Source: an uncultured Prevotella sp. | Lineage (GTDB): Bacteria > Bacteroidota > Bacteroidia > Bacteroidales > Bacteroidaceae | DNA length: 64,000 nucleotides | Assembly (NCBI GenBank): GCA_900770395.1 | Contig: CAAGKM010000004.1 | Coordinates: 143,532-207,531, forward strand | Direction: 5' to 3' | Shown here: in pieces, positions 1-8,191 of the stretch | Position numbering within the stretch: the stretch's first letter is position 1 | How the letters are laid out: each line of letters starts with the position of its first letter | The notes under the pieces: generated by a model | The model's input: the letters and a program-made list of their open reading frames with translations, nothing else | Told to the model about the DNA's origin: nothing | The model's database searches: none | Program-made: the position numbers and the translations under genes

Positions 1-285
1 GATTTTTATGAATATGGAACCTCGTCACCTTGGTGGCGAGGGCTAATCACCAAGGTGATTAGCTTTTAAATACGCTGTTATCTGTGTTTTATAGATAGTC
101 AGACTGGTCAGACACGTCAGACAGGTTCGACTTGTCGGACTGCCTGCGCGCAGCGGATGAGTAGGGTGGCACCTGGGGTGTGACCTCTGCAATGAGGTCA
201 CACCCCGCAGAATCCCTGTGTTTATCGGTGTTTCGCGGGTGTTGGGGTGTGACGTGTCACCTTTTACGTGTATCAATGTTTTTTT
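1..285. repeat. Non-coding repeat and hairpin cluster
   Basis: No convincing gene is seen. Positions 98-142 hold five 9-bp units of the form GTCAGACNN (the fourth and fifth are degenerate). CTAATCACC/GGTGATTAG at about 44-63 makes a perfect 9-bp hairpin. GGGGTGTGACCTC at 175-187 pairs perfectly with 194-206 around a 6-base loop, and the GGGGTGTGAC motif recurs at 244-253. The region lies just downstream of the last efflux permease gene, so one hairpin may end that transcript, although none has a clear T-tract on the minus strand. Confidence 0.7.
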
Positions 286-1359
286 CTATTGACTCTTGCG
301 GTAACTGATGATTGCCCATGCCCAAAGCACAGCTGCCATAAGGGTGAGGCGGCGGAGGTAAGGCATGAGTTCGCTGAGGTTACTGCCTTTTATATATATC
401 ATACGCATAGGCTCGATGTAGTAGCGCATGGGATTGAATTCAGTGATGGTCTGTGCCCACTGCGGCATGCTGGTGACAGGGGTGAGCAGTCCGCTGAGCA
501 GCAGGAAGATTACGAGGAAGAAGAACATCACGAGGGCTGCCTGTTGGATGGTGTCACTGTAGTTGGAGACGATGAAGCCGAGACAGCTCACTACGAGAAT
601 GAACAGTGAGGTGACGGCGAGGATTGCCGGGATACCTCCCGCAGGGACAATGCCGTGGATGCCCTTTGCCGCACCCATTGCGAGGAACAGCATGATGATG
701 CCAACACACCAGTAGGGAATCATCTTTGAGAAGATAAACTCAAAGCGCCCTATCGGCGTGACGTTTATCTGCTCGATGGTGCCCTTTTCCTTCTCGCCCA
801 CGATGTTGAGCGCAGGCAGAAATCCCACGGTGAGAATAAGCAACAGCGAGATGATGGCAGGCACCATGTAGAGCTTGTAGTCGAGGTGGGGATTGAAGAG
901 GAAACGAGTGTTCGGTGTGGAGTGTTGAGTGTTGAGTGAGGAGTTTATAATTTGCTGCAGATACACCTGTCCGAGACCAGCCTTCACTCCGTTCACGGCG
1001 TTTGCGGAAATCAATATGTCGCCACCTTCGCCGCGCACCATGTCACGTTCATAATGAGGAGCAATCTCCACGATGAAGTCGCTCTCGCCGCTTTTGAGAT
1101 ACTGCTCTGCCTCACGGTAAGAGGATGAATAGTCGTTGAGGGTGAAATATGTTGATGCAGCCAGGCGTTCCACAATGCGGCGCGAGGCAGGGCTGCGGTC
1201 GTTGTCCACCACGCTTATGCGGAGATTTTTCACCTCCTGCGTTGCAACACGGGGCACGAGGTTCATCAGTGCAACAGGCAACAGAACGAACACTACGGGC
1301 AGAATGATGTTGCGCATCATCTGCTTAAATTCCTTTTCTATCAGACAAATCAGTCGCAT
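286..1359 (-). CDS. ABC-2 type efflux permease (YhhJ/YbhR-like), second of pair
   Basis: Integral inner-membrane subunit of an ABC exporter, 357 aa. A first membrane segment (about residues 17-37) is followed by a periplasmic domain and then several hydrophobic segments from about residue 165, the layout of ABC-2 permeases with an extracytoplasmic insert. It is the last gene of the five-gene efflux operon, 15 bp after the paralogous permease. A Ser/Asn/Thr/His-rich stretch just before the RFLFNP motif is encoded by a short dispersed repeat (906-944) that also sits at the same place in the neighbouring permease. The substrate is unknown; drugs or toxic organics are the usual guess. Confidence 0.85.
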   Translation of the reverse strand: MRLICLIEKEFKQMMRNIILPVVFVLLPVALMNLVPRVATQEVKNLRISVVDNDRSPASRRIVERLAASTYFTLNDYSSSYREAEQYLKSGESDFIVEIAPHYERDMVRGEGGDILISANAVNGVKAGLGQVYLQQIINSSLNTQHSTPNTRFLFNPHLDYKLYMVPAIISLLLILTVGFLPALNIVGEKEKGTIEQINVTPIGRFEFIFSKMIPYWCVGIIMLFLAMGAAKGIHGIVPAGGIPAILAVTSLFILVVSCLGFIVSNYSDTIQQAALVMFFFLVIFLLLSGLLTPVTSMPQWAQTITEFNPMRYYIEPMRMIYIKGSNLSELMPYLRRLTLMAAVLWAWAIISYRKSQ

Positions 1360-1374
1360 ATATATAATAATGTG

Positions 1375-2406
1375 TTACAGTCGTTTTTTATAAAGTGACA
1401 GTGACACCGCCAACAGTACCACAAGCATCAGGGCGAGCACTGCAAAGTTTTTAGCCACATAGTGCATCTCCACTCCTTGTATCATCAGGCGGCGGGCTGC
1501 ATCCATATACCATCGGGCAGGGATTAGTCCTGGGATGTTCTGCAGTGCCTCGGGCATGCTCTCAATGGGAAACACCATTCCCGAGAAATACACCGTGGGC
1601 ACGATGGTGAGCAGCGAGAGGAGCATCGCCGCCAGTTGGCTGTTGACGCAGGTGGAGATGAGCAGTCCGAGGGCGAGAGCCACGAGGATATACAATAATG
1701 AGAGGGCGATGAAGCCAGGCAGTGAGCCCGCCATCGGCACACCGAGAACGAACACCGCCAGAAGCAGTATCGTGACGAGGTTGGCGATGGAGATTACAAA
1801 ATAGGGCACGAGCTTGGCGATGATGATATATACCGGTGGCAGGGGAGAGGCGAGCAGCACCTCCATCGTGCCCGTCTCCTTCTCGCGCACTATCGAGATT
1901 GAGGTCATCAGCGTGCAGAGCAGCATCACAATCATTCCGATGATTGCCGGCACAAAATTATACTCGCTCTTCGACTGGGGATTGTAGAGGAAACGGGTGT
2001 TCAGTGTTGAGTGTTGAGTGATTACCCCCATGGCATAGCCGCTGCGCATGTTTGCCTGATTAGGCTCCATACCGTCAATCAGCAGCTGCACGTTGTCGTC
2101 ATCGTCTATGCAAAGAGCCATGTCTATCTTGTTGCTGCGGAAAAGGCTCTGCAGCTCATCGTAGTTGTTTGCGGTGGCTGCTATATGAAAGTATTTGTTT
2201 GCGTCAAGCCTTTGTATGATGCGCTGCGACTTCTGGCTTTTCGACATGTCGAGCACCGCCACGCGGGTGTCCTTCACCTCGGTGGTGATGGCATAGCCGA
2301 AGAGCAGCACGAGCACTAAGGGCATCACCAGTAGAATGAGCATTGTGCGGGTGTCGCGGAATATCTGCAGGAACTCCTTGTGTACAAATTCTATAAATCG
2401 TTTCAT
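1375..2406 (-). CDS. ABC-2 type efflux permease (YhhJ/YbhS-like), first of pair
   Basis: Integral membrane subunit, 343 aa, partner of the following permease. An N-terminal membrane segment (about 22-42), a periplasmic domain, and about five hydrophobic helices from residue 150 are visible; the EKETGTMEVLLASPL stretch is the typical ABC-2 cytoplasmic coupling motif. It lies 31 bp after the ATPase gene. The periplasmic domain contains the in-frame repeat-encoded peptide TQHSTLNTRF before LYNP. Two permeases and one double ATPase match the E. coli YbhFSR type of exporter. Confidence 0.87.
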   Translation of the reverse strand: MKRFIEFVHKEFLQIFRDTRTMLILLVMPLVLVLLFGYAITTEVKDTRVAVLDMSKSQKSQRIIQRLDANKYFHIAATANNYDELQSLFRSNKIDMALCIDDDDNVQLLIDGMEPNQANMRSGYAMGVITQHSTLNTRFLYNPQSKSEYNFVPAIIGMIVMLLCTLMTSISIVREKETGTMEVLLASPLPPVYIIIAKLVPYFVISIANLVTILLLAVFVLGVPMAGSLPGFIALSLLYILVALALGLLISTCVNSQLAAMLLSLLTIVPTVYFSGMVFPIESMPEALQNIPGLIPARWYMDAARRLMIQGVEMHYVAKNFAVLALMLVVLLAVSLSLYKKRL

Positions 2407-2437
2407 GTGCGTTCAGCTTCGTTGATTTCTGTTGTTT

Positions 2438-3889
2438 TTATGTTCGCTCTGCCTTTCTTGCCAGTTTTAGAAATACCCCATACATGTCTGCTGCCTTATA
2501 CTGCCGCTTGAGGTTGTCGGGGGTGTCGAGTGCGCGAATCTTTCCGTCCACCATTATGCTCACCCTGTCGCAGTATTCTGCCTCGTCCATGTAGTGGGTG
2601 GTGACGAAGACGGTGATGCCGCGGTCGGCGGCACGGTAGATAAGCTCCCAGAACTGGCGGCGCGTGGCAGGATCGACACCGCCTGTCGGCTCATCGAGAA
2701 ACACAATCTTCGGGTTGTGGAATATGGAGATTGAGAACGCCAACTTCTGCTTCCATCCCAATGGCAGCGACCTCACGATTGTGTTGCGCTCATGCTCCAG
2801 TCCAAGTTCCTCCAGCATCTCGGCGGTCTTTGCCTTTATCTCTTTGTGGCTCATGCCGTAGATGCCCCCGAAGAGCTTCATGTTCTCGGCAATGGTCAGG
2901 TCTTCATACAGTGAGAACTTCTGACTCATGTAGCCGATGTTGAGTTTCACCTTCTCGTGCTGTGATGCAGCGTCGTAACCAGCCACGGTAGCCTTGCCGC
3001 CCGTGGGCTGTGACAGTCCGCAGAGCATGCGCATAGCTGTGGTCTTGCCTGCACCGTTGGCGCCGAGGAATCCGAATATCTCACCCTTGTTTACGGTGAA
3101 CGATATGTCGTCCACGGCACGGAAGTCGCCGAAAGCCTTTACAAGATGCTCCACCTCAATCACGTTCTGCCTCTCTGCATGAGCAGCATCGTGCAACAGC
3201 GGGGCAGGGCAGAAGATGTCGGAGAACCGCCGCAGAATCTCCTCCGGCTCACCAATGCCTTGAATCTCACCGTTGTTGATGAAGGCTATGCGCTGGCAAC
3301 GCCTAACCTCATCAAGATAAGGAGTGGAGACGATGATGGTTATTCCCTTTGCCTTCAGTTGCCCGAGCATGTCCCAAAACTCCTTTCTTGACACAGGGTC
3401 AACACCCGTCGTAGGCTCGTCGAGAAACAACACCCTTGGAGCATGTATGAGAGCGCAACTCAGTGCCAGCTTCTGCTTCATGCCGCCCGACAGCTTGCCT
3501 GCCCTGCGTGTCTTGAACGGCTCTATCTGGCGGTATATCGGCGCCACTAAGCTGTAGTTCTCCTCGATGGTGGTGTTGAAGATGGTGGCGAAGAAGCGCA
3601 GGTTCTCCTCCACGGTAAGGTCCTGATAGAGCGAGAACCGTCCCGGCATGTAGCCAATGCGCTTTCTTATCTCCTTGTAGTCTTTCACTACGTCGAGTCC
3701 GTCCACACTTGCCGTGCCGTCATCGGCAATCAGCAGCGATGTGAGTATGCGGAAGAGCGTGGTCTTGCCTGCACCGTCGGGACCGATGATGCCGAATATC
3801 TCACCCTCGTCCACGTCGAGGGTGATGCCGCGGAGGGCGTCGACCTTGCCGTAATGCTTCTTTAAGCCGCTAACAGATACAATGCTCAT
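2438..3889 (-). CDS. Fused two-domain ABC transporter ATPase (YbhF-like)
   Basis: 483 aa with two nucleotide-binding domains in one chain. NBD1 has Walker A GPDGAGKTT (36-44), signature LSGG (133-136) and Walker B LFLDEP, but its H-loop reads STPYLDE, so the switch histidine is a proline. NBD2 has Walker A GANGAGKTT (276-284), a degenerate signature LPLGW, Walker B VFLDEP and a normal H-loop TTHYMDE. One composite ATP site is therefore consensus and the other degenerate, as in asymmetric ABC exporters. The gene sits 2 bp after the adaptor gene and powers the two permeases downstream. Confidence 0.92.
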   Translation of the reverse strand: MSIVSVSGLKKHYGKVDALRGITLDVDEGEIFGIIGPDGAGKTTLFRILTSLLIADDGTASVDGLDVVKDYKEIRKRIGYMPGRFSLYQDLTVEENLRFFATIFNTTIEENYSLVAPIYRQIEPFKTRRAGKLSGGMKQKLALSCALIHAPRVLFLDEPTTGVDPVSRKEFWDMLGQLKAKGITIIVSTPYLDEVRRCQRIAFINNGEIQGIGEPEEILRRFSDIFCPAPLLHDAAHAERQNVIEVEHLVKAFGDFRAVDDISFTVNKGEIFGFLGANGAGKTTAMRMLCGLSQPTGGKATVAGYDAASQHEKVKLNIGYMSQKFSLYEDLTIAENMKLFGGIYGMSHKEIKAKTAEMLEELGLEHERNTIVRSLPLGWKQKLAFSISIFHNPKIVFLDEPTGGVDPATRRQFWELIYRAADRGITVFVTTHYMDEAEYCDRVSIMVDGKIRALDTPDNLKRQYKAADMYGVFLKLARKAERT

Positions 3890-3891
3890 AA

Positions 3892-4788
3892 TTAAAACTT
3901 TACGTCGCCGTACATTCCACGCTTTATCATCCCGTCGTTATTCACCGCCACCTTTATGGCATACACAAGGTTGGCACGTTCGTCGCGGGTCTGTATGGTC
4001 TTGGGTGTAAACTCCGCCTTGTCAGAAATCCATTCCACGGTGCCCTCGTATGCCTTGCTTTCAGTCTCGCTCATGTCGGCAAATACTTTTACTTTCTGTC
4101 CTACCTTCAGTGTGGTGAGTTGTGGTGCGGTGATGTAAGCCCTGAGTCTCATTCTGCTGATGTCTCCCACTTTGAACAGTGCCCGGCCGGGAGTGGCGTA
4201 TTCTCCCTGCTCTGCATATTTTGTGAGCACAGTGCCTGTTATGGGACTGGTTATGTGTGCCTTGCGAATCTGATCTTCTGTCTGTGCCCGCTGTGCTTTT
4301 ATGCCCATGCTTTGGTTGCCTGCGCTTTGGTTGTTGCTGCCTATCTGTTCCTGCGTGGCGGCAAGCTGTCGCTGCAATACTTCTATCTGATAGCCTATGT
4401 CGTCCACCTGTTTTTGTGTTGCGGCATTTGCTGCCAATAAATCCGAGAAGCGTTTCTTTTCCTTTTGCAGGTTGATTATCTGCTGGCGAATGGAAGCCAC
4501 CTGGCGGTTGGCATCCAACCGTTTGCTGTCGGCTGCCGACTGATTGGCAGCCAACTGCTGGCCGTGCAGTGATAGTTGCAGGGTGTCAATCAATCCGAGC
4601 ATCTCATTACGCTTCACATCCTGACCTTCCTCTACGTTGAGTGAGAGAATCTCTCCCGTTGCCTTTGCCGATACAATGACCTCGGTGGTCTCAAACACTC
4701 CTGAGGCATCGTAATCCTTTTCGCCCGATGAGCATGCCGTGAGTGCCGCAATGGTGGCACAAAGGCTTAATATATTTTTCTTTTTCAT
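3892..4788 (-). CDS. HlyD/RND-type periplasmic adaptor lipoprotein
   Basis: 298 aa membrane fusion protein linking the ABC pump to the TolC-like channel. The N-terminus MKKKNILSLCATIAALTAC is a lipoprotein signal with lipobox LTAC (Cys19). A biotinyl/lipoyl-like half-motif (EILSLNVEEGQDVKRNE) precedes a Gln/Ala-rich coiled-coil hairpin (about 75-175), followed by the second lipoyl half (GTVLTKYAEQGEYATPG) and a beta-barrel domain. It lies 47 bp after the TolC-like gene and 2 bp before the ATPase gene. Confidence 0.9.
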   Translation of the reverse strand: MKKKNILSLCATIAALTACSSGEKDYDASGVFETTEVIVSAKATGEILSLNVEEGQDVKRNEMLGLIDTLQLSLHGQQLAANQSAADSKRLDANRQVASIRQQIINLQKEKKRFSDLLAANAATQKQVDDIGYQIEVLQRQLAATQEQIGSNNQSAGNQSMGIKAQRAQTEDQIRKAHITSPITGTVLTKYAEQGEYATPGRALFKVGDISRMRLRAYITAPQLTTLKVGQKVKVFADMSETESKAYEGTVEWISDKAEFTPKTIQTRDERANLVYAIKVAVNNDGMIKRGMYGDVKF

Positions 4789-4835
4789 ATCAAATTAATT
4801 TAATTTCTATTTATCAGCTGCAACAGGTTGCAGCC

Positions 4836-6122
4836 CTACATAATCCCTAATTTTTCTTTAAGCTCATAAATTGCCTTGAGCATTTCAATCTCATGCACTG
4901 ACTGCTGTGTGCGTGCCGTGTTCTCGCGTGTTATCTCCTGCAACAGTCCGTTCACGTCTATTATTCCGTGCGAGAGCTTTGCCTCCGCAGCCAGTCTTAC
5001 TGATGTCCTGAGCTGGATTATCTCATCATCGTCGGCCATTATCCTGCGGTAGCGCTCCACCGCCATCCTCTCCTGAGTTGTCTGCAGACGGTTGTTGAAT
5101 AGGAACACATCCCGGGCATTCTCAATCTCATTTGCCGCAGTTGCAAGTTTGCGTTTCTCGTTCTTGTGAGTGTAAAGACTGCTGATGTTCCAGCTCAGCC
5201 TCATTCCAATCATACCGTTGAGGCTCCAGTCGTGCGAGAACATATCTTCAAACATGTTGTAGCCGGGATAACCGTAGTACCCCTGTGCGAAGAGGCTCAG
5301 CCGTGGGCGGATGGCTGCATCGAGCTGCGCTGAGCGTGCATTCAGCTGTCTTGTCTGCGCGTTGAAGAGCGACAGCTCCGGACGCTGGGTGCCGATATCT
5401 TCAGGCATGGCAGCCTCCGGCCTTTTTAATGGTTGTTCAATCTGTCTGCCTGTGAATATCTCAAGCATCCTCACATAGCTGTTCTTTGCCGACGATAGCT
5501 CCACCTGCTGCTGACGGGCATTCAGATATTCTGCTTTCACTGCGTCAAAGTCAGCCTTTGTTGCTGTTCCCCCTTTCACCATAGCCTCCAGTTTGCGGCA
5601 GTTGTCAAGAAGCAGTTGCTGCAGGTCGCTGTTCAGCTTTAGCTTGTCCTCGGCGAGCAGTATGCCGAAGAAGAGGTTGTTCACTCTGTCCCTTATGGCA
5701 AACATGTCCACATCGTTCCGCCTTGCTTTTGCCTCGCCCTCAGCACGTGCCGCCTGTTTTGCCGCCTTGATGCTTCCGCCGTCGTATATTGTCTGGCTCA
5801 CGTCAATAGACACCTTGTACTGGTCTTTCTTCAGCCCCTTTACGTTGTATCCTGCCTGCGACATAATGCTTTTGAGTCCATCGGGCAGCGACATCACGTC
5901 ACTCTGCAGCGTAGCCTGAGCCCCAGCCGACAGTTGCGGCAGCCAACCTTTGTTGATGTTTGCCACGGTGTAGTCGGTAGTAGCCTGCAGCAGCTCATAG
6001 CGTTTCAATAGCGGATAGTTCTCCGCAGCCCACTTCTGACAGTCATTGAGCGTGGTCTGTGCAGTGGCTATCATTGCCATCGCCAGTCCAATGGCAGTTG
6101 AAATAAGTCTTGAATGTTTCAT
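4836..6122 (-). CDS. TolC-family outer membrane efflux protein
   Basis: 428 aa outer membrane channel. It has a Sec signal peptide (ending near ATAQ, about residue 22) and the alpha-helical, Ala/Gln/Asn-rich composition of OEP repeats, with Asn/Asp residues along long helices. It is the first gene of the operon TolC-HlyD-ATPase-permease-permease. A -7 box (TAATTTTG) lies on the minus strand at 6153-6160, giving a short leader. The AraC regulator gene is divergent. Confidence 0.9.
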   Translation of the reverse strand: MKHSRLISTAIGLAMAMIATAQTTLNDCQKWAAENYPLLKRYELLQATTDYTVANINKGWLPQLSAGAQATLQSDVMSLPDGLKSIMSQAGYNVKGLKKDQYKVSIDVSQTIYDGGSIKAAKQAARAEGEAKARRNDVDMFAIRDRVNNLFFGILLAEDKLKLNSDLQQLLLDNCRKLEAMVKGGTATKADFDAVKAEYLNARQQQVELSSAKNSYVRMLEIFTGRQIEQPLKRPEAAMPEDIGTQRPELSLFNAQTRQLNARSAQLDAAIRPRLSLFAQGYYGYPGYNMFEDMFSHDWSLNGMIGMRLSWNISSLYTHKNEKRKLATAANEIENARDVFLFNNRLQTTQERMAVERYRRIMADDDEIIQLRTSVRLAAEAKLSHGIIDVNGLLQEITRENTARTQQSVHEIEMLKAIYELKEKLGIM

Positions 6123-6152
6123 GTTTATTATGTTAATTCATTATCTGGTTGC

Positions 6153-6160
6153 AAAATTAC
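6153..6160 (-). promoter_or_regulatory. Promoter -7 box of efflux operon
   Basis: TAATTTTG matches the Bacteroidetes -7 consensus TAnnTTTG, about 30 bp upstream of the TolC-like start. Confidence 0.6.
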
Positions 6161-6256
6161 GAATAGTTTTCCATTCAAGCATTATCTTTGTAGAGAAATA
6201 AATGTTCTTTTTGTACAAAAATGCGTATATAATGCTGATTATTACATTAAAATGAT

Positions 6257-6264
6257 TATCTTTG
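6257..6264 (+). promoter_or_regulatory. Promoter -7 box of AraC regulator
   Basis: TATCTTTG matches TAnnTTTG. It contains the TTG that a naive reading could take as the start of the regulator, which argues for the ATG at 6298 instead. A second identical box, TATCTTTG, lies at 6183-6190 and may be a tandem promoter. Confidence 0.6.
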
Positions 6265-6297
6265 CAAAGAATTAGCATACAAAAGGAACATTTACCA

Positions 6298-7194
6298 ATG
6301 ATAAAAGATAATTTGAGGCGGCTCACTCTGTCATCCTTGCGTGAGCTTGCCGGTACGTTTGACGATGAGCGCATCAGATCGTATGTCACCAATAATCTTG
6401 CAATGGCGAGGTTATGGTCTAATGAGCTTGCCCGCCATTTCCTCTCGCAGCCGTTCATGATGGACGAGATAAGAATCCTCGTGCTGCAAAGGGGCTATGT
6501 GAATGTCAGTGTAAATATGGTGAGCCACAGGGTGGAGGCCGGTACGATGGTGTTTGTGGGGCGATATGTTGTTACAGAGATAACAGATGTTAGCGACGGC
6601 ATTCAAGGATTTGTGCTCAGTATGTCCGATGAACTGTTGCGGTTGGCTGTTGGCAATGTCATGCCCAAGGCGTTCGACGGTCATTTGCAGAACTTCATTT
6701 TGCCTTTAACTTCTTCGGAGATAGAATATCTCGACTGCCTACACCTTATTATATATAATAGTCTGAAACATCAGGCATCGTCATCTCAGGTTGTGCTGCA
6801 ACTCGTTGGCGCCATGATGACTCACATCAGCTATCTGTGGGAGAAGAGTGAGGCGATGCAGGAAAACACAAAATCACGTGAGCAGCAGCTGTTCACAGGA
6901 TTTATACGTCTTGTGGGGCAGTATGCGGCGGAGCGTCACGGTCTCGGCTTCTATGCCTCGCATCTGTGTGTCACTCCGCGCTATATGAGCACCATTGTGA
7001 GGAATGTCAGTGGCAAGTCGGCGAAGCACTGGATTGATGAGGCTACGATAAATGCCATTAAGGTGCAGCTCCGCTACACAGACAAGCAGGTGGCGGAGAT
7101 AGCTTACGATATGAATTTCCCAAACGCCAGTTTCTTCTGCAAGTATTTCAAACGGCTGACGGGAATGACTCCGATGGACTACCGTCTTAGTTAG
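6298..7194 (+). CDS. AraC-family transcriptional regulator
   Basis: 298 aa. An N-terminal sensor domain of about 190 aa is followed by a C-terminal pair of helix-turn-helix motifs (KSAKHWIDEATINAIKVQLR, then QVAEIAYDMNFPNASFFCKYFKRLTGMTPMDYR), the standard AraC signature. The ATG at 6298 is preferred because the upstream TTG lies inside the -7 box. It is divergent from the efflux operon, so it probably controls that operon (inference). Its stop overlaps the convergent beta-lactamase stop by 3 bp. Confidence 0.9.
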   Translation: MIKDNLRRLTLSSLRELAGTFDDERIRSYVTNNLAMARLWSNELARHFLSQPFMMDEIRILVLQRGYVNVSVNMVSHRVEAGTMVFVGRYVVTEITDVSDGIQGFVLSMSDELLRLAVGNVMPKAFDGHLQNFILPLTSSEIEYLDCLHLIIYNSLKHQASSSQVVLQLVGAMMTHISYLWEKSEAMQENTKSREQQLFTGFIRLVGQYAAERHGLGFYASHLCVTPRYMSTIVRNVSGKSAKHWIDEATINAIKVQLRYTDKQVAEIAYDMNFPNASFFCKYFKRLTGMTPMDYRLS

Positions 7195-8096
7195 TTGTTT
7201 GTGATATATTCATATACCATCCTCGATAGTTCGGCGATTACCGCCTCGGTCTCTTCCATTGTCAGTGTTGAGTTGTTGCAGAACACGGCAATAAAATAAT
7301 GATCTCCGTTGGGCAGAGTTACAAAACCGATGTCGTTGATGCCCACAAGGAGTCCGTTTGGCAGGGCATCGCCAGTGCCTGTCTTGTGCCCGATTCGCAG
7401 CTTGTCTTTAGGCAACAGGGCTGGAAGACGCTTCTGTCCCGTCTGGCATTCCTCCATGCATCGTCTGAGCCACTCGTTATTGTATGCCGTCTCAAGTATT
7501 GTGATGGCTTCCATTGGAGTAGTAAAGTTGTCGTTGCAGCGCCTTGTGTCCTTGTGCATATCATCCTCATTCCACTTTATCTGCGTGTCGTGCAAACCAA
7601 GTTTCTCCATTTTGTTTTGCACATATTCTGTGCCGCCTAACTGTGAGAAGAGGATGTCGCAGGCATTGTTGTCGCTCTGCCAAAGGGTGTAGCGCAGCAG
7701 CTCCTCGATGCTCAGCCTTACATTGCCTTCGGGATAACCGTCGCGCAAGGGACTGTAAGTGTCCTCGTGCAGCATATTCTTCGTTATAAGAATTTTTGAG
7801 TCAAGCGTCATCGGGCTGTTTTCAAGCGAGTCAATCACGGCGACAGCCTGATGCAGCTTGAATACGCTCATCATCGGGAAATGCTTATCGATATTCACCG
7901 AGCACAATATCTTTCCCTGATAGCTGACAGCCATTCCCACATCCACACGCTTGACAGCCAGCATATTGTCAACTTTCTCCTGCAAATCCTTGGAAGCATT
8001 GCCATCGGCTGCGCCTCTGTCATTCACCCTACAAACGAAAAAAGCAGCAATAAGCGCAATGGGCAGCACCATCAGCAACAAATGTTTATTGTTCAT
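7191..8096 (-). CDS. Class A beta-lactamase, subclass A2 (CfxA/CblA-like)
   Basis: 301 aa periplasmic serine beta-lactamase with an N-terminal membrane/signal segment (residues 5-22). Catalytic motifs are SVFK (Ser77, Lys80), SDN (141-143), a likely general base Glu177 in NEDDM, and HKTGTG (KTG 238-240). The PMMSVFK and QSDNNACDIL contexts resemble Bacteroidales A2 enzymes such as CfxA and CblA (from memory). Length is normal and nothing is missing, so it should be active. The exact spectrum cannot be read from sequence alone. Confidence 0.93.
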   Translation of the reverse strand: MNNKHLLLMVLPIALIAAFFVCRVNDRGAADGNASKDLQEKVDNMLAVKRVDVGMAVSYQGKILCSVNIDKHFPMMSVFKLHQAVAVIDSLENSPMTLDSKILITKNMLHEDTYSPLRDGYPEGNVRLSIEELLRYTLWQSDNNACDILFSQLGGTEYVQNKMEKLGLHDTQIKWNEDDMHKDTRRCNDNFTTPMEAITILETAYNNEWLRRCMEECQTGQKRLPALLPKDKLRIGHKTGTGDALPNGLLVGINDIGFVTLPNGDHYFIAVFCNNSTLTMEETEAVIAELSRMVYEYITNN

Positions 8097-8105
8097 TGTA
8101 TATTA

Positions 8106-8120
8106 TTTTTTGCGGGTATC
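8106..8120 (-). repeat. 15-bp motif shared with the 17844-17858 leader
   Basis: On the minus strand GATACCCGCAAAAAA lies 9 bases before the beta-lactamase ATG. The identical 15-mer lies at 17844-17858, 22 bases before the 4-OT tautomerase ATG. The role is unknown. Confidence 0.5.
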
Positions 8121-8144
8121 AATATATTTCTAACATACGCAATG

Positions 8145-8152
8145 CAAAATTA
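8145..8152 (-). promoter_or_regulatory. Promoter -7 box of beta-lactamase
   Basis: TAATTTTG on the minus strand, about 50 bp upstream of the start codon. Confidence 0.55.
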
Positions 8153-8191
8153 TACTTTATATTTTAGATTTTTGCAGGTATCGCCTAAAAT

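Noticed and set aside
43..276. 77-aa minus-strand frame in the first repeat cluster
   Set aside because: It is generated by the 9-bp repeat and hairpin sequence and has no promoter or family match.
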